Position numbers and translations under genes: made by a program. Shown piece after piece: positions 42,943 to 52,325 of a DNA stretch of 64,000 bases; positions within the stretch are counted from its first letter, which is position 1; every line of letters starts with the position of its first letter. The notes below the pieces were generated by a model. It did not search any database. It was not told where the DNA came from and saw only the letters and a list, made by a program, of their open reading frames with translations. This stretch comes from CAYZJK01 sp964479125 (lineage in GTDB: Bacteria > Patescibacteriota > Saccharimonadia > Saccharimonadales > Saccharimonadaceae): positions 1 through 64,000 of the forward strand of contig CAYZJK010000001.1 in the NCBI GenBank assembly GCA_964479125.1. The letters run 5' to 3'.

Positions 42943-44125
42943 TGATAATCGCCTCCACGTCCGCCGCCATCGCTAAGACCTCAGCGTCTGCCTTTCGCTT
43001 ACCAATAATCTGCATGCCAACTGGAAGACCTTCCTTAGTCGGCCTTACAGGTACGCTAACTGCTGGAAGACCAGCTAAGCTAACTGGCACGGTCATCGCA
43101 TCTTCAACATACATCTTAATTGGATCGTTAATCTTTTCGCCAATCTTGAAAGCTGGATGCGGAGCAACTGGACTAACAATTGCATCGTACTTTTCAAACA
43201 ACTTGTTATACTCTTCGATTAACAGAGTTCTAGCTTTCTGAGCCTTGGTGTAATAAGCATCAAAAAAGCCGCTAGAAAGTACGTAGCTTCCAATCATAAT
43301 CCGGCGCTTATTCTCAGACATGAAACCCTTAGCTCTAGTCTGCTTGTAAGCCTCATCTAGNNNNNNNNNNNNNNNNNNNNNNNNNNNNNNNNNNNNNNNN
43401 NNNNNNNNNNNNNNNNNNNNNNNNNNNNNNNNNNNNNNNNNNNNNNNNNNNNNNNNNNNNTCCTCACCAGCCATTAAATCCATAATAGCTACTGTATCTT
43501 CAACATTACTTGCTAGTACGCCAACAGTATCAGTACTGCTAGCCATTGAGATTACACCATAGCGACTAACAGCGCCGTAAGTAGGCTTATGTCCCACTAC
43601 GCCATTAAAGCTAGCTGGCTGGCGAATTGATCCACCGGTGTCAGTACCAAGTGCAAAAGGTACAATACCTTCCGCCACCACTACAGCTGAACCGCCAGAA
43701 GAGCCACCAGCGACTCGGTTATTATCAACTGAGTTCTTTGTTACACCATAAGCTGAGTTCTCAGTACTACCACCGTGCGCAAATGCATCTAGGTTAACCT
43801 TGCCGATTAAAATCGCGCCTTCATCCTCAATCTTTTTTACGGCTGTAGCAGTTAGTGGCGCCTTGAAAGTCGATAGAATTTCAGCTGCCGCTGTAGTAAC
43901 TGTGCCAGCAACTAAGAAGTTATCCTTTACCGCAAACGGTACACCAGCTAGACTGCCTGTAATCTCACCAGCGTCGACCTGACGAGCTTTCTCTAGAGCA
44001 GCTTCTTCTTGAAGGCTAATAAAAATATTTAAATCACTTGAAGCCTTGGCAGCTTCAATAGCTTTTTGAACGACAGCTTCAGCTGAAGTTTCGGCAATAG
44101 CCTGGAGTGTTTCTTTAATCGTCAT
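42935..44125 (-). CDS. gatA: Amidotransferase subunit A, interrupted by gap
   Basis: An amidase-signature enzyme releasing ammonia from glutamine. Catalytic parts present: Lys in VPFAVKDNF (about 83), VAGGSSGGSAVVVA and GTDTGGSIRQPAS with the Ser-cisSer-Lys triad, and the C-terminal KRRIMIGSYVLSSGFFDAYY. The N-run at 43361-43460 replaces a stretch that in other GatA proteins spans about 105-120 residues, so the gap is really about 320-360 bases. Read as 396 residues it is much shorter than the normal 470-490. Overlaps gatC by 4 bases. Confidence 0.95.
   Translation of the reverse strand: MTIKETLQAIAETSAEAVVQKAIEAAKASSDLNIFISLQEEAALEKARQVDAGEITGSLAGVPFAVKDNFLVAGTVTTAAAEILSTFKAPLTATAVKKIEDEGAILIGKVNLDAFAHGGSTENSAYGVTKNSVDNNRVAGGSSGGSAVVVAEGIVPFALGTDTGGSIRQPASFNGVVGHKPTYGAVSRYGVISMASSTDTVGVLASNVEDTVAIMDLMAGEXXXXXXXXXXXXXXXXXXXXXXXXXXXXXXXXXXLDEAYKQTRAKGFMSENKRRIMIGSYVLSSGFFDAYYTKAQKARTLLIEEYNKLFEKYDAIVSPVAPHPAFKIGEKINDPIKMYVEDAMTVPVSLAGLPAVSVPVRPTKEGLPVGMQIIGKRKADAEVLAMAADVEAIING
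43361..43460. other. Assembly gap (100 N) inside gatA
   Basis: In frame only by chance; the missing central GatA part is longer than 100 bases. Confidence 0.9.
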
Positions 44126-44415
44126 AATACTTTAGGTACCTTAATCTGGTTTTTAACCACACCACCTTCAGCCAATTCTAGTAGTTGGTTAGGTGCAATT
44201 TGAGATTGATCAACTTCATCTTCGCGCCAGATATTGGATCGCTCAGATACTTGATAAGTAGGCTCAACATTTGAGGTGTCGAGTTCATCTAGTTGTTTGA
44301 CGAAAGTCAGGATGCGTCCGAGATCGTCGGTTAATGATTCTGCTTCAGCTTCAGTCAGCTCAAGACTACTTAGCTCAGCTAAGTTTTGGATCTCTTCATA
44401 AGTTACTTTTACCAT
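44122..44415 (-). CDS. gatC: Amidotransferase subunit C
   Basis: 97 residues, the small clamp of GatCAB. VTYEEIQNLAELSSLELTEAEAE and FVKQLDELDTSNVEPTYQV are typical. First gene of gatC-gatA-HEPN-gatB-galU-small TM. A TTCACA-17-TACAAT promoter ends 6 bases before the ATG, so the operon mRNA begins at the start codon. Confidence 0.93.
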   Translation of the reverse strand: MVKVTYEEIQNLAELSSLELTEAEAESLTDDLGRILTFVKQLDELDTSNVEPTYQVSERSNIWREDEVDQSQIAPNQLLELAEGGVVKNQIKVPKVL

Positions 44416-44421
44416 GTTGCT

Positions 44422-44450
44422 ATTGTAGCTTATTTACTACTGTGTGTGAA
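44422..44450 (-). promoter_or_regulatory. gatC operon promoter
   Basis: Minus-strand -35 TTCACA (44445-44450), 17-base spacer, -10 TACAAT (44422-44427), 6 bases to ATG. It lies just downstream of the terminator for the preceding gene. Confidence 0.7.
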
Positions 44451-44457
44451 ATAAGAT

Positions 44458-44489
44458 AACCCCGGAAACCTGTTTTAGTTTCCGGGGTT
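44458..44489 (-). terminator. Terminator of pseudo-protease gene
   Basis: Perfect 12-bp stem AACCCCGGAAAC / GTTTCCGGGGTT with 8-base loop, then ATCTTATTTC on the minus strand. Confidence 0.75.
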
Positions 44490-44512
44490 AAGTTGTCATA
44501 TCTTATCAGCTG

Positions 44513-47119
44513 TTAGCGACGATATGGTGGCTGATTCTGGTTGTTGTTAGAACCCTGTGGCGGTTGAGTCTGACTCGGCTGATTACCAGCGCTAGACTGT
44601 CCACCAATATTATATAAATCATTCACCTGCTGAAAGGCTGGATGAACTGGTTGATTGTCCTGCTGCGACTGCGGACCATAACCTTGATTTAGGTTAGATG
44701 ACTGATTAGCCTGCTGATACATCTGCGGTTGAGCCGGAGGGAGTGATTCAGCACCCTGACCACCTACCGGAGGCTTAGGACCTCGTCCACGACTAGACTT
44801 CTGGAATAGTTTAGTGGCGAGTAGACCTAGGACCAGTAAGATAAGTAGGATGACTAGAACCACTAGCGCTGCCTTAACAACCGTCAGGATCAGATTGATG
44901 TTTGATGTATCATCTTCACCATTGCGAGCCTCCTGGGCATAACCAACGAAACCGGCTACTAGCTGATTATGAGGATCTGTCGCTTTAACTCCGTTGAACA
45001 GGTCAATTGCTTCACGGTAATTACCGATTACAAAAGCATCGATAGCACGATTCCAAGTGTCTACCACCGGAGAGTTTGAAGCTAGCGCTACGTTCTTACT
45101 ACGAGCTAGACCGATAATACCGTTGGCACTTTCAATCATACTGCCAGATACACAGCTAGACTCAGGGCAAGCTAAGTTATTATGCCCCATTACGCCAACT
45201 ACCTGACCAGACTCATTTACAGCTGGAGCACCTCTCAGGCCGGCATGCGAGGCCATCAACACTGAGGCGACTTTACTGCCTTCTGTATCGAAAATGTTCT
45301 GAACTTCACCAAAGCGAGGCATCGGATTAGAGCTTAACTGACCACTCTCTAGATTAGAGTCTGCATACATTGGCAGGCCAGCTGCATACATCTTAGCGCC
45401 TGCATTAAAGGTACCGTTTGAGATAGATAGAGCTGGACGATTAACCTCCCTCTTGGTTTTCATCAGAGCTAAGTCACTAGACTTATCTGACCCGTCAAAA
45501 ACCGATGTTTGCGATCGATTCGGGTCGTAGTCAGTTGCTACCTTTTCGAGCTCGACGACACTATCTGAGAATGCGAACGATAGCGATCCGTTAGCGTTGG
45601 CGTTAACTACAATTGGAGAGCTGCCGAGTTGAAGAGCGTGACTATATGACTCACTCTCAATTGTGATATTTGAAGTACCAATCTGATCTGCCAACACTCG
45701 CACCTTAGCAATTGCTTCAGTATCACCCTGCTGAACTCCGGTCTTAATACCGTCAGCATCACTCTCCATGATGTACCTAGCTTCAACTAGATAGTTAAGC
45801 ACTCGATCAAGTCGCTCTTGGCTAAGGCTAGAGCTTGGAGCGTTGACGATGTATGAAGTAATGGCTTCAGCTGGACGAACCGATACGTTTGAAGCGGCAG
45901 TCGCTAGAAGCCCTTCAGTTGATACGTAAAAGCCAGTACCAGCAATATCGCTACAAGCTCCGGTTAGAGTTACACCTTGCTGTGAAGCTGGATAAGTTAG
46001 CTTTACGTCAGCACAGTAGATGGTTCCGATTCGAGCTACAGACGGTGCAATCTTAGCTAGTCGAGCAAAGTCCTGACTAGATTTAGGTAGATAGCGTCGT
46101 TCAACCTCTTCAGATACGCCCTCATCTTCTCTAGCGGCTTCAATATCATCAGCAGTTGCCTGCTCACCCTCATCAGCCACTTCTTCTTCCTCTTCGTCAC
46201 CACCAACTAACGCGGCGCCATCCTCCTCAGATACGCCAGACACTAGTGAATCTTGATCAATAGAGGTGTAAGTGACATCAGATAGGGTTTGCTCTAACTG
46301 TGAGGCGACCGAGAAGTTAGAAGGACGAATATTATTAATACAAGCCACATACGGTCGGTCGTTCTGGATTGTTACATAACAGTCTTCTCTAACAGAAGAG
46401 GTGACACCAAAGTTTTCATCCTTAAGTGTGAATGAGATTTTGCTGTACTGCACTTCACCCATTTCAACGCGGCTAACATCTGAGACGTCAAGTTTATCGT
46501 TAGCTTCTAGTCTTTGGGTTTTAGTCTGCTCAATTACAGCATCAGCTTTACTAAGTTCAGCCAACTCTTCATCAGCTTGAACCTTATCCCAGTATTCAGC
46601 ATCGTTACTAGCTGTCAGGCGAAGATTAGGCAGGGCTAGTGAAAGCTGACTTCTAGTAGCTTCGCTAGTCTCTACTGGACGAATTCGGATTACCGAGTAG
46701 TCACGTGATGCAATTAAGTCACTACCGGTATAGGCCGTACCATCCGCTAGAGCAAATCCAGCTAGCTCATAACCATTAAACGGCACCTTTACACCAAGTG
46801 TCGAACTAACTTCGACCGGCACCGGTACTGAGCGCTCCGGAGTTAGAAGTTGTGCTACTTCAGTTGAAACAGTTCCGTCATCAGAACTCTTCTCTTGATC
46901 AAGCATAATCCAGCAAACAATGCATCCAATTATTAATAGAGATGTAATAACGATACCGATAATTAACGGTAACTTAGCTGAGCGCTTCTTTTTAGGCTTT
47001 GGCTGATTAGTCTGACCTGGTTGTGGTGACTGCGGTTGAGTCGGTGGTTGTGGTGGAGCTTGAGGCTGCTGCGGACCTGGCCCACCATAGGGTTGTTGAG
47101 GTTGATACTGTGGTTGCAT
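44513..47119 (-). CDS. Two-TM membrane protein with trypsin-like pseudo-protease domain
   Basis: 868 residues. A Pro/Gln-rich cytoplasmic N-tail (1-45) precedes TM1 (about 50-72), a large outer region (about 73-740), TM2 (about 745-769) and a Gln/Pro/Asn-rich C-tail of about 99 residues. Around 390-640 the HtrA-like trypsin fold is readable: GTGFYVSTEGLLATAASNV, SDLALMKTK and GLRGAPAVNESGQVVGVMG. The catalytic His is replaced (TAASNV for TNAHV) and the Ser too (GLRGAP for GNSGGP); only the Asp remains. A TPR-like stretch precedes TM2. Probably a non-enzymatic peptide-binding or scaffold protein. Confidence 0.65.
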   Translation of the reverse strand: MQPQYQPQQPYGGPGPQQPQAPPQPPTQPQSPQPGQTNQPKPKKKRSAKLPLIIGIVITSLLIIGCIVCWIMLDQEKSSDDGTVSTEVAQLLTPERSVPVPVEVSSTLGVKVPFNGYELAGFALADGTAYTGSDLIASRDYSVIRIRPVETSEATRSQLSLALPNLRLTASNDAEYWDKVQADEELAELSKADAVIEQTKTQRLEANDKLDVSDVSRVEMGEVQYSKISFTLKDENFGVTSSVREDCYVTIQNDRPYVACINNIRPSNFSVASQLEQTLSDVTYTSIDQDSLVSGVSEEDGAALVGGDEEEEEVADEGEQATADDIEAAREDEGVSEEVERRYLPKSSQDFARLAKIAPSVARIGTIYCADVKLTYPASQQGVTLTGACSDIAGTGFYVSTEGLLATAASNVSVRPAEAITSYIVNAPSSSLSQERLDRVLNYLVEARYIMESDADGIKTGVQQGDTEAIAKVRVLADQIGTSNITIESESYSHALQLGSSPIVVNANANGSLSFAFSDSVVELEKVATDYDPNRSQTSVFDGSDKSSDLALMKTKREVNRPALSISNGTFNAGAKMYAAGLPMYADSNLESGQLSSNPMPRFGEVQNIFDTEGSKVASVLMASHAGLRGAPAVNESGQVVGVMGHNNLACPESSCVSGSMIESANGIIGLARSKNVALASNSPVVDTWNRAIDAFVIGNYREAIDLFNGVKATDPHNQLVAGFVGYAQEARNGEDDTSNINLILTVVKAALVVLVILLILLVLGLLATKLFQKSSRGRGPKPPVGGQGAESLPPAQPQMYQQANQSSNLNQGYGPQSQQDNQPVHPAFQQVNDLYNIGGQSSAGNQPSQTQPPQGSNNNQNQPPYRR

Positions 47120-47144
47120 ATTACAGCTAGTTTACCACATAGTG

Positions 47145-49124
47145 CTAGCGTTTAGCTTCTATCTCCGCTATCATATCGCGTAAATCGGCTGCCTTTTCAA
47201 ACTCAAGATTGGCGCTAGCTAGCTGCATCTGGTTAGTTAGATCTTTGATAAGACTGCCATACTCATCCTTCGGAATCTTTTTAAGATCTAGCTTCATGCG
47301 ATCAGACTTAGTCTCTTCTTTCTGCGGAATAATTGCCCTGAGGCCTTCACCGATTTCTTTCATAATTCCAGTTGGAGTGATGCCATGCTTTTCGTTATAG
47401 GCTTCTTGAATTGCACGACGCCTATCTGTCTCAGCTACAGCTGCTTCAATAGACTTCGTTCTAACGTCAGCATACATAATAACCTTACCTTCAACGTGAC
47501 GAGCCGCTCGTCCAATAATCTGAATTAAAGCGCTCTCAGACCTTAAGAAACCTTCCTTATCGGCATCTAGGATAGCCACCAAGCTTACTTCTGGCAGGTC
47601 TAAACCTTCTCTTAGTAGGTTAATTCCAACCAGTACGTCATAAACACCCATTCGAAGATCACGTAGGATATCTCCACGCTCTAAAGTATCAATTTCACTA
47701 TGGATATAAGCCGCCTTTACTCCTGACTCTTCGAGATAAATACTTAAGTCTTCAGCCATTCGTTTAGTCAGAGCCGTTACCAGTACTCGCTGCTTATTCT
47801 TAATCCTGATGCGGATTTCTTCCATCAGGTCATCCACCTGGTTAGCCAGTGGTCTGATGTCGATCGGCGGATCAAGAAGACCCGTTGGACGAATTACTTG
47901 CTGAGCAGGCTCTGGACTACGAGACAATTCATACTCTCCCGGTGTAGCGGAAACGTAAATCGCCTTATTGATATGAGAATTAAATTCCTCAAAAGTAAGT
48001 GGACGGTTATCTAGAGCACTAGGCAACCTAAAGCCATGCTCGACCAACACCTCCTTACGAGCTCGGTCACCGTTATACATACCCCTTACCTGAGGTAGTG
48101 TCTGGTGACTCTCATCAATCATTAAAATCCAGTCGTCTGGGAAGTAATCAATTAATGTAGCAGGTTGCTCACCTGGCTCACGATTACTCAAGTATCTGCT
48201 ATAGTTCTCAATGCCCTTTACGAAGCCAGTCTCTTCAAGCATTTCTAAGTCATACTTAACTCGTTGAGACAGCCTCTGAGCCTCAAGATGCATATCCCTT
48301 GCCTCAAACCAAGCTAACCTTTCTTCGTACTCTTGCCTAATGCCATCAATAGCAATTCTAATCCGGTCTTTAGGTGTTACATAGTGACTGCTCGGGAAGA
48401 TGTGAATAGTATCTGGTTCATCTAAAATCTCTCCAGTAAGCGGGTCAAGTTTCGTGATGCGATCAACCTCATTACCAAAGAATTCAATTCTGTAAGCTAC
48501 GTCCATACCCGCCGGGAAGACATCAACTACATCACCCCTCACCCTAAAGGTTCCTCGGTGAAAATCGATATCATTACGCTGGTACTGCATGTCGGTTAAA
48601 AGCCTGACAAATTTAGCCTGATCACGCATTTCACCTAACTTAACCTTCATAGACATCTCGGTGTATGAGTCAGGTGAACCAATACCGTAGATACAGCTCA
48701 CACTAGCTACAATAATCGTATCGCGCCTAGTTAATAGCGCTGTGGTAGCGGCATGACGCAGCCGATCAATCTCTTCATTAATCTTCGAATCTTTCTCGAT
48801 ATATGTATCACTGCTAGCGATATAAGCTTCTGGTTGGTAATAATCGAAATAGCTAACAAAATAATGGACCTCATTATCTGGAAAGAAGGCTCTAAATTCA
48901 CTATACAGCTGAGCCGCCAGAGTCTTGTTGTGGGCTAGAATTAACGTAGGTTTATTTTGCTTGGCGATTAGATTTGCCATTGTAAAAGTCTTACCAGAAC
49001 CGGTAACACCTAAAAGAGTTTGTTCTCGAACTCCCTTATTTAAGCCATCGTTTAACTGAGCAATTGCACTAGGCTGATCACCGGTAGGCTCGTACTGAGT
49101 TTTAAGAGAAAAAGAAGCTCCCAT
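47145..49124 (-). CDS. uvrB: Excinuclease ABC subunit B
   Basis: 659 residues, the damage-verifying helicase of nucleotide excision repair. Walker [10 protein letters not shown] (about 39-47), beta-hairpin [14 protein letters not shown] (about 89-102), DESH motif MIDESHQTL, helicase [10 protein letters not shown], and the C-terminal UVR motif (about 625-655) that contacts UvrC. A TGC-TATACT extended -10 ends 6 bases before the ATG. uvrA and uvrC are not in the window. Confidence 0.97.
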   Translation of the reverse strand: MGASFSLKTQYEPTGDQPSAIAQLNDGLNKGVREQTLLGVTGSGKTFTMANLIAKQNKPTLILAHNKTLAAQLYSEFRAFFPDNEVHYFVSYFDYYQPEAYIASSDTYIEKDSKINEEIDRLRHAATTALLTRRDTIIVASVSCIYGIGSPDSYTEMSMKVKLGEMRDQAKFVRLLTDMQYQRNDIDFHRGTFRVRGDVVDVFPAGMDVAYRIEFFGNEVDRITKLDPLTGEILDEPDTIHIFPSSHYVTPKDRIRIAIDGIRQEYEERLAWFEARDMHLEAQRLSQRVKYDLEMLEETGFVKGIENYSRYLSNREPGEQPATLIDYFPDDWILMIDESHQTLPQVRGMYNGDRARKEVLVEHGFRLPSALDNRPLTFEEFNSHINKAIYVSATPGEYELSRSPEPAQQVIRPTGLLDPPIDIRPLANQVDDLMEEIRIRIKNKQRVLVTALTKRMAEDLSIYLEESGVKAAYIHSEIDTLERGDILRDLRMGVYDVLVGINLLREGLDLPEVSLVAILDADKEGFLRSESALIQIIGRAARHVEGKVIMYADVRTKSIEAAVAETDRRRAIQEAYNEKHGITPTGIMKEIGEGLRAIIPQKEETKSDRMKLDLKKIPKDEYGSLIKDLTNQMQLASANLEFEKAADLRDMIAEIEAKR

Positions 49125-49130
49125 ACTTTA

Positions 49131-49136
49131 AGTATA
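49131..49136 (-). promoter_or_regulatory. uvrB extended -10
   Basis: Minus-strand TGCTATACT, 6 bases, ATG. No LexA-type palindrome seen. Confidence 0.65.
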
Positions 49137-49176
49137 GCAGTTTCTTTTACTACAGTCCGCCCCCGCCTATGAGACA

Positions 49177-49208
49177 AAAAGACCGGCAGATTGTCCTGCC
49201 GGTCTTTT
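49177..49208 (-). terminator. Terminator of pfkB-SLOG unit
   Basis: Perfect 13-bp stem (49177-49189 with 49196-49208), loop of 6, then TTTTGTCTC on the minus strand (plus-strand T run also present). Confidence 0.85.
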
Positions 49209-49211
49209 GCT

Positions 49212-49820
49212 TTATCCGTTTCGATAGCTTGATCGGTTGACGTGCTCGTCCTCTGCGCTATGTACGAAGTCTTTATACTTCTCATCCAAGCGATCGATAA
49301 CTGCCTGTACTAGTCGGTCTGGATCTGTATCGTAAATAATATCCTTAGCACCATGAGTTTCGATATTCTTTACTAGAGTTGGAATAAAGTCAGCTAATCC
49401 ACCTGAGCCTAGTAGAACACCACAAACCTTGCGGCTTTCAATAGCAGTTGAGAACTCATGAAGACTACCCATCCGACCACCAACTGTAATAACTGCGTCA
49501 CTACTGCGCACTAGGTGAACATCCCGGCCAACATATTCCATGCCAGTAAAGTTAATGTAATCAAACTCTTTAGTTGGTAGGCGGTAACGAGCGACGTGCT
49601 CTCTAAATGAGCTAGCCGGTGAGAATCCAATTGATACACCGCGCTTACCCTTAACCGCTAGAGCACCCATAGCCGCGAAGTGAGGCAAACCTACAGTTGC
49701 ACCAGTCAGTAGTGTTCGACCACGCTTAGAAATAGCGTAACCTAGGTCGTAAGCTAATTGGTGGGACGCTGATACGGTTGGACCAGCAGCTGCACCTGAT
49801 ACACAAATTTGATATCTCAT
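49212..49820 (-). CDS. SLOG (LOG/DprA-like Rossmann) family protein
   Basis: 202 residues. ICVSGAAAGPTV with an N-terminal nucleotide-binding loop, GRTLLTGATVGLPHFAAMGA, and AVITVGGRMGSLHEFSTAI (where LOG proteins have GGxGTxxE). It belongs to the broad SLOG superfamily of nucleotide-derivative binders, closest to the TIGR00725-type proteins. It is the last gene of pfkB-151aa-SLOG and starts one base into the preceding gene's stop. Ligand unknown. Confidence 0.8.
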   Translation of the reverse strand: MRYQICVSGAAAGPTVSASHQLAYDLGYAISKRGRTLLTGATVGLPHFAAMGALAVKGKRGVSIGFSPASSFREHVARYRLPTKEFDYINFTGMEYVGRDVHLVRSSDAVITVGGRMGSLHEFSTAIESRKVCGVLLGSGGLADFIPTLVKNIETHGAKDIIYDTDPDRLVQAVIDRLDEKYKDFVHSAEDEHVNRSSYRNG

Positions 49821-50275
49821 TATTTCTCCTCTTTAAATGCTGTGTTTATTATTCTATTGACTACTTTTTGCTTAACTGGACTCGACTGCTTATATCTTTT
49901 GGCGATTTCTTCCTTAAGGGCTGTCTTGTAGTGGGTGCGGGATCGGTACTTGAACCTGGCACTCCGCTTTTCGTCATATGCTATATCATCGGCATTAAAT
50001 GAAATCATCTCCTGACCTATGACGACTGCAATATATGGAGTTTCGGCTAGCACGGCGTGGTAATCAGAAACCCTTAGTGCGTTATACAACTCTTCAGGTG
50101 TGGTATCGTTTGGATCCAGACCTAAATCCTTCATCACCATGCGACTTTTCTGAAGGATATCTCCAACCAGCTTCGCATCAATACCTTTACTGCCAGTCGC
50201 CTTCTCAAGATCTCTAAAGCACTTAAGAAGGATTGGTGTTGTGTCTTCTAATAAGACTGCAAGTTCCTTAGCCAT
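49820..50275 (-). CDS. Conserved-looking hypothetical protein
   Basis: 151 residues, helical and basic at the C-terminus. LGLDPNDTTPEELYNALRVSD is the most distinctive stretch. No membrane segment. Overlaps the pfkB-type kinase by 8 bases upstream and the SLOG gene by 1 base downstream, so the three are co-translated. I recognise no named family. Confidence 0.55.
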   Translation of the reverse strand: MAKELAVLLEDTTPILLKCFRDLEKATGSKGIDAKLVGDILQKSRMVMKDLGLDPNDTTPEELYNALRVSDYHAVLAETPYIAVVIGQEMISFNADDIAYDEKRSARFKYRSRTHYKTALKEEIAKRYKQSSPVKQKVVNRIINTAFKEEK

Positions 50276-51242
50276 TGAGCTCTTTTACCTCCAGGGGCAT
50301 ATCATGCACTTCGGCACCCTTGTATAAGATACCCTCTTTAGCACCCACCTTAGTTACAACTGAGGTCGAGTTAGCACTCGCGTAAGTAATGGCATATTCA
50401 AGGCTTGAGCCCTGCATCCACTGGCTTAGAAAACCAGAGCCGAATGCATCGCCTGCACCAGTTCTATCCCTTACATCAACATCAGCGTAAATACCGGCGT
50501 GTACTTCTTTTTTACCATCACTCGCCACTACGCCATTAGAGCCGTCAGTCACCACCACTACAGGCACGTAGTTAAGTAGGTGATGAACTAACTCTTCTAC
50601 CGTTTCGCCATCAACGATCATCTGAGCTTCCTGCTTATTAACAAGTAGGACCTCAACATCTTCTAATAGGCTTTTAAGAGCTTGCTTTTGAGCTAATTCT
50701 TTCTTACCTGGATTGAAGAAAATCTTCATGCCTTTTTCACGAGCTTGATGGAAGAGAAAGTCTAGCGTCTCCATGTTGCCAGCTAGATTAGATACATATA
50801 GCCAATCTGCATTGATACCAGATAAGTCAAAGTCACCCGGTTCATAATGTGTACTAGCGCCACGATAAGTTAAGATGGTACGCTCGCCGTTAGGCGCCAG
50901 AAGTAGGACTGAGTAGCCAGTATTGTAGATGTCAGAATACTTAACGTGTGATGAGTCAACGTTATCTTTATCTAAGTCATCAAGCACTGCCTGGCCGGCT
51001 GGATCGCGTCCAATCATACCCATAAAGATGGAGTGCATTCCGCTACGGGCGAATGTTACCGCTGCGTTAGTAGCTCCACCACCTGTACCGAATGTAATAT
51101 TATTGACGTCTTCTTTTGCACCAAGCTCGAGCTGCATGAAGCACTCTTCGTGGTTTAAACAGACAGGTTTAAACTCATCGCTGTTGCTCAGAAACACGTC
51201 CTGAATCGCGGCACCGACAGACACTACTGTGAGATTAGACAC
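50268..51242 (-). CDS. PfkB-family carbohydrate kinase
   Basis: 324 residues starting with GTG (AAAGG about 10 bases upstream). Ribokinase-fold marks: NNITFGTGGGATNAAVTFAR (substrate motif, about 47-66), MGMIGRDPAGQ, VVTDGSNGVV, and the anion-hole/catalytic DRTGAGDAFGSGF (about 255-267; Asp base). The substrate may be a sugar, nucleoside or sugar phosphate. Its neighbours to the right are pentose-phosphate enzymes, which fits ribose or ribulose handling, but this is inference. Confidence 0.88.
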   Translation of the reverse strand: MSNLTVVSVGAAIQDVFLSNSDEFKPVCLNHEECFMQLELGAKEDVNNITFGTGGGATNAAVTFARSGMHSIFMGMIGRDPAGQAVLDDLDKDNVDSSHVKYSDIYNTGYSVLLLAPNGERTILTYRGASTHYEPGDFDLSGINADWLYVSNLAGNMETLDFLFHQAREKGMKIFFNPGKKELAQKQALKSLLEDVEVLLVNKQEAQMIVDGETVEELVHHLLNYVPVVVVTDGSNGVVASDGKKEVHAGIYADVDVRDRTGAGDAFGSGFLSQWMQGSSLEYAITYASANSTSVVTKVGAKEGILYKGAEVHDMPLEVKELNG

Positions 51243-51353
51243 TTAATATTTACCTTTCTTGTTTGTTTTTTGATCTGATTCTTTTCCTATATTATACATA
51301 AGAATTATAGAATATGCACCTATCCTACTTCTCAGACTATAGAGAACTAAACC

Positions 51354-52325
51354 CTACTGATGGTAGCGAGGCGTAACCTCTATAAACTCAAGTACTGAAC
51401 GCAGAACACTTGGCGGATCTAACCAATACTCTTTCAACAGCTCAAAACCTTTACCAGATTGACCGAATCGATCCTGAACTCCTAGCCTGCGGACTGGTGT
51501 CGGCAGCTTCTCAGACATTAACTCAGCAATAGCTGAACCAAAGCCACCCGCCACCTGACCATCTTCAAGAGTAACTACACGACCAGTCTTAGCAGCGCTA
51601 AGCATGATAGCAGTTTCATCTAGAGGCTTGATAGTTGGAACGTGCAGGACTTCAGCACCAATACCTAAGTGCCCCAACTCTACCGCCACATCAAGCAGGT
51701 GAGAGGTCATGAAGCCAGTTCCCATCAAGGTAACATCTTCACCCTCTTTTAGTGTATAAACCCTACCAATCTCGAATGGACCGTTTTTAAATAAAGCTGT
51801 TTCGTCTCGCGTTAAACGCAAGTAGACTGGCTTGTTATATTTAGCTGCCTCTATAGTCGCAAGTTTCGCCTCCTCGGCATCACCCGGAACAATGACTGTC
51901 ATATTAGGCAAGCTACGCATCATGGCAATATCTTCTAATACCTGATGTGTTGCCCCATCTGGACCTACTGTTAAGCCGGCATGAGAGCCAACCAATTTGA
52001 CTGGCTGATTATTGAGCGCAATAGTGGTTCTAATCTGTTCCCAGTTTCGCCCAGGGCTAAATGCCGCATAGCTACCAGCAAACGGAATCTTGCCAGCATG
52101 CGCCATACCAGAAGCAAGAGTAACTAGGTTCTGCTCAGCTACTCCAACTTGCACAAAGCGATCTTCAAACTTTTCTTTGAAGTGGTGCATATGAATGCTC
52201 TCTGTTAAGTCAGCTGAAAGAGCTACCACCCTTTTGTCTGTCTCACCAGCCTCTACTAACCCCTCACCAAAGCCGAGGCGGATATGTTTAAACTGCCTTT
52301 TTGTATAGAAATCTTTACGAACCAT
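51354..52325 (-). CDS. Transketolase, C-terminal subunit
   Basis: 323 residues from the chosen ATG (52325), which has GGAG 9 bases upstream; a longer frame from 52358 is also open. Contains the pyrimidine-binding and C-terminal transketolase domains: VGVAEQNLVTLASGMAHAG (Glu that activates thiamine diphosphate), GSHAGLTVGPDGATHQ, and EDGQVAGGFGSAI. It overlaps the N-terminal subunit gene by 11 bases; the two would form one active transketolase. Confidence 0.93.
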   Translation of the reverse strand: MVRKDFYTKRQFKHIRLGFGEGLVEAGETDKRVVALSADLTESIHMHHFKEKFEDRFVQVGVAEQNLVTLASGMAHAGKIPFAGSYAAFSPGRNWEQIRTTIALNNQPVKLVGSHAGLTVGPDGATHQVLEDIAMMRSLPNMTVIVPGDAEEAKLATIEAAKYNKPVYLRLTRDETALFKNGPFEIGRVYTLKEGEDVTLMGTGFMTSHLLDVAVELGHLGIGAEVLHVPTIKPLDETAIMLSAAKTGRVVTLEDGQVAGGFGSAIAELMSEKLPTPVRRLGVQDRFGQSGKGFELLKEYWLDPPSVLRSVLEFIEVTPRYHQ

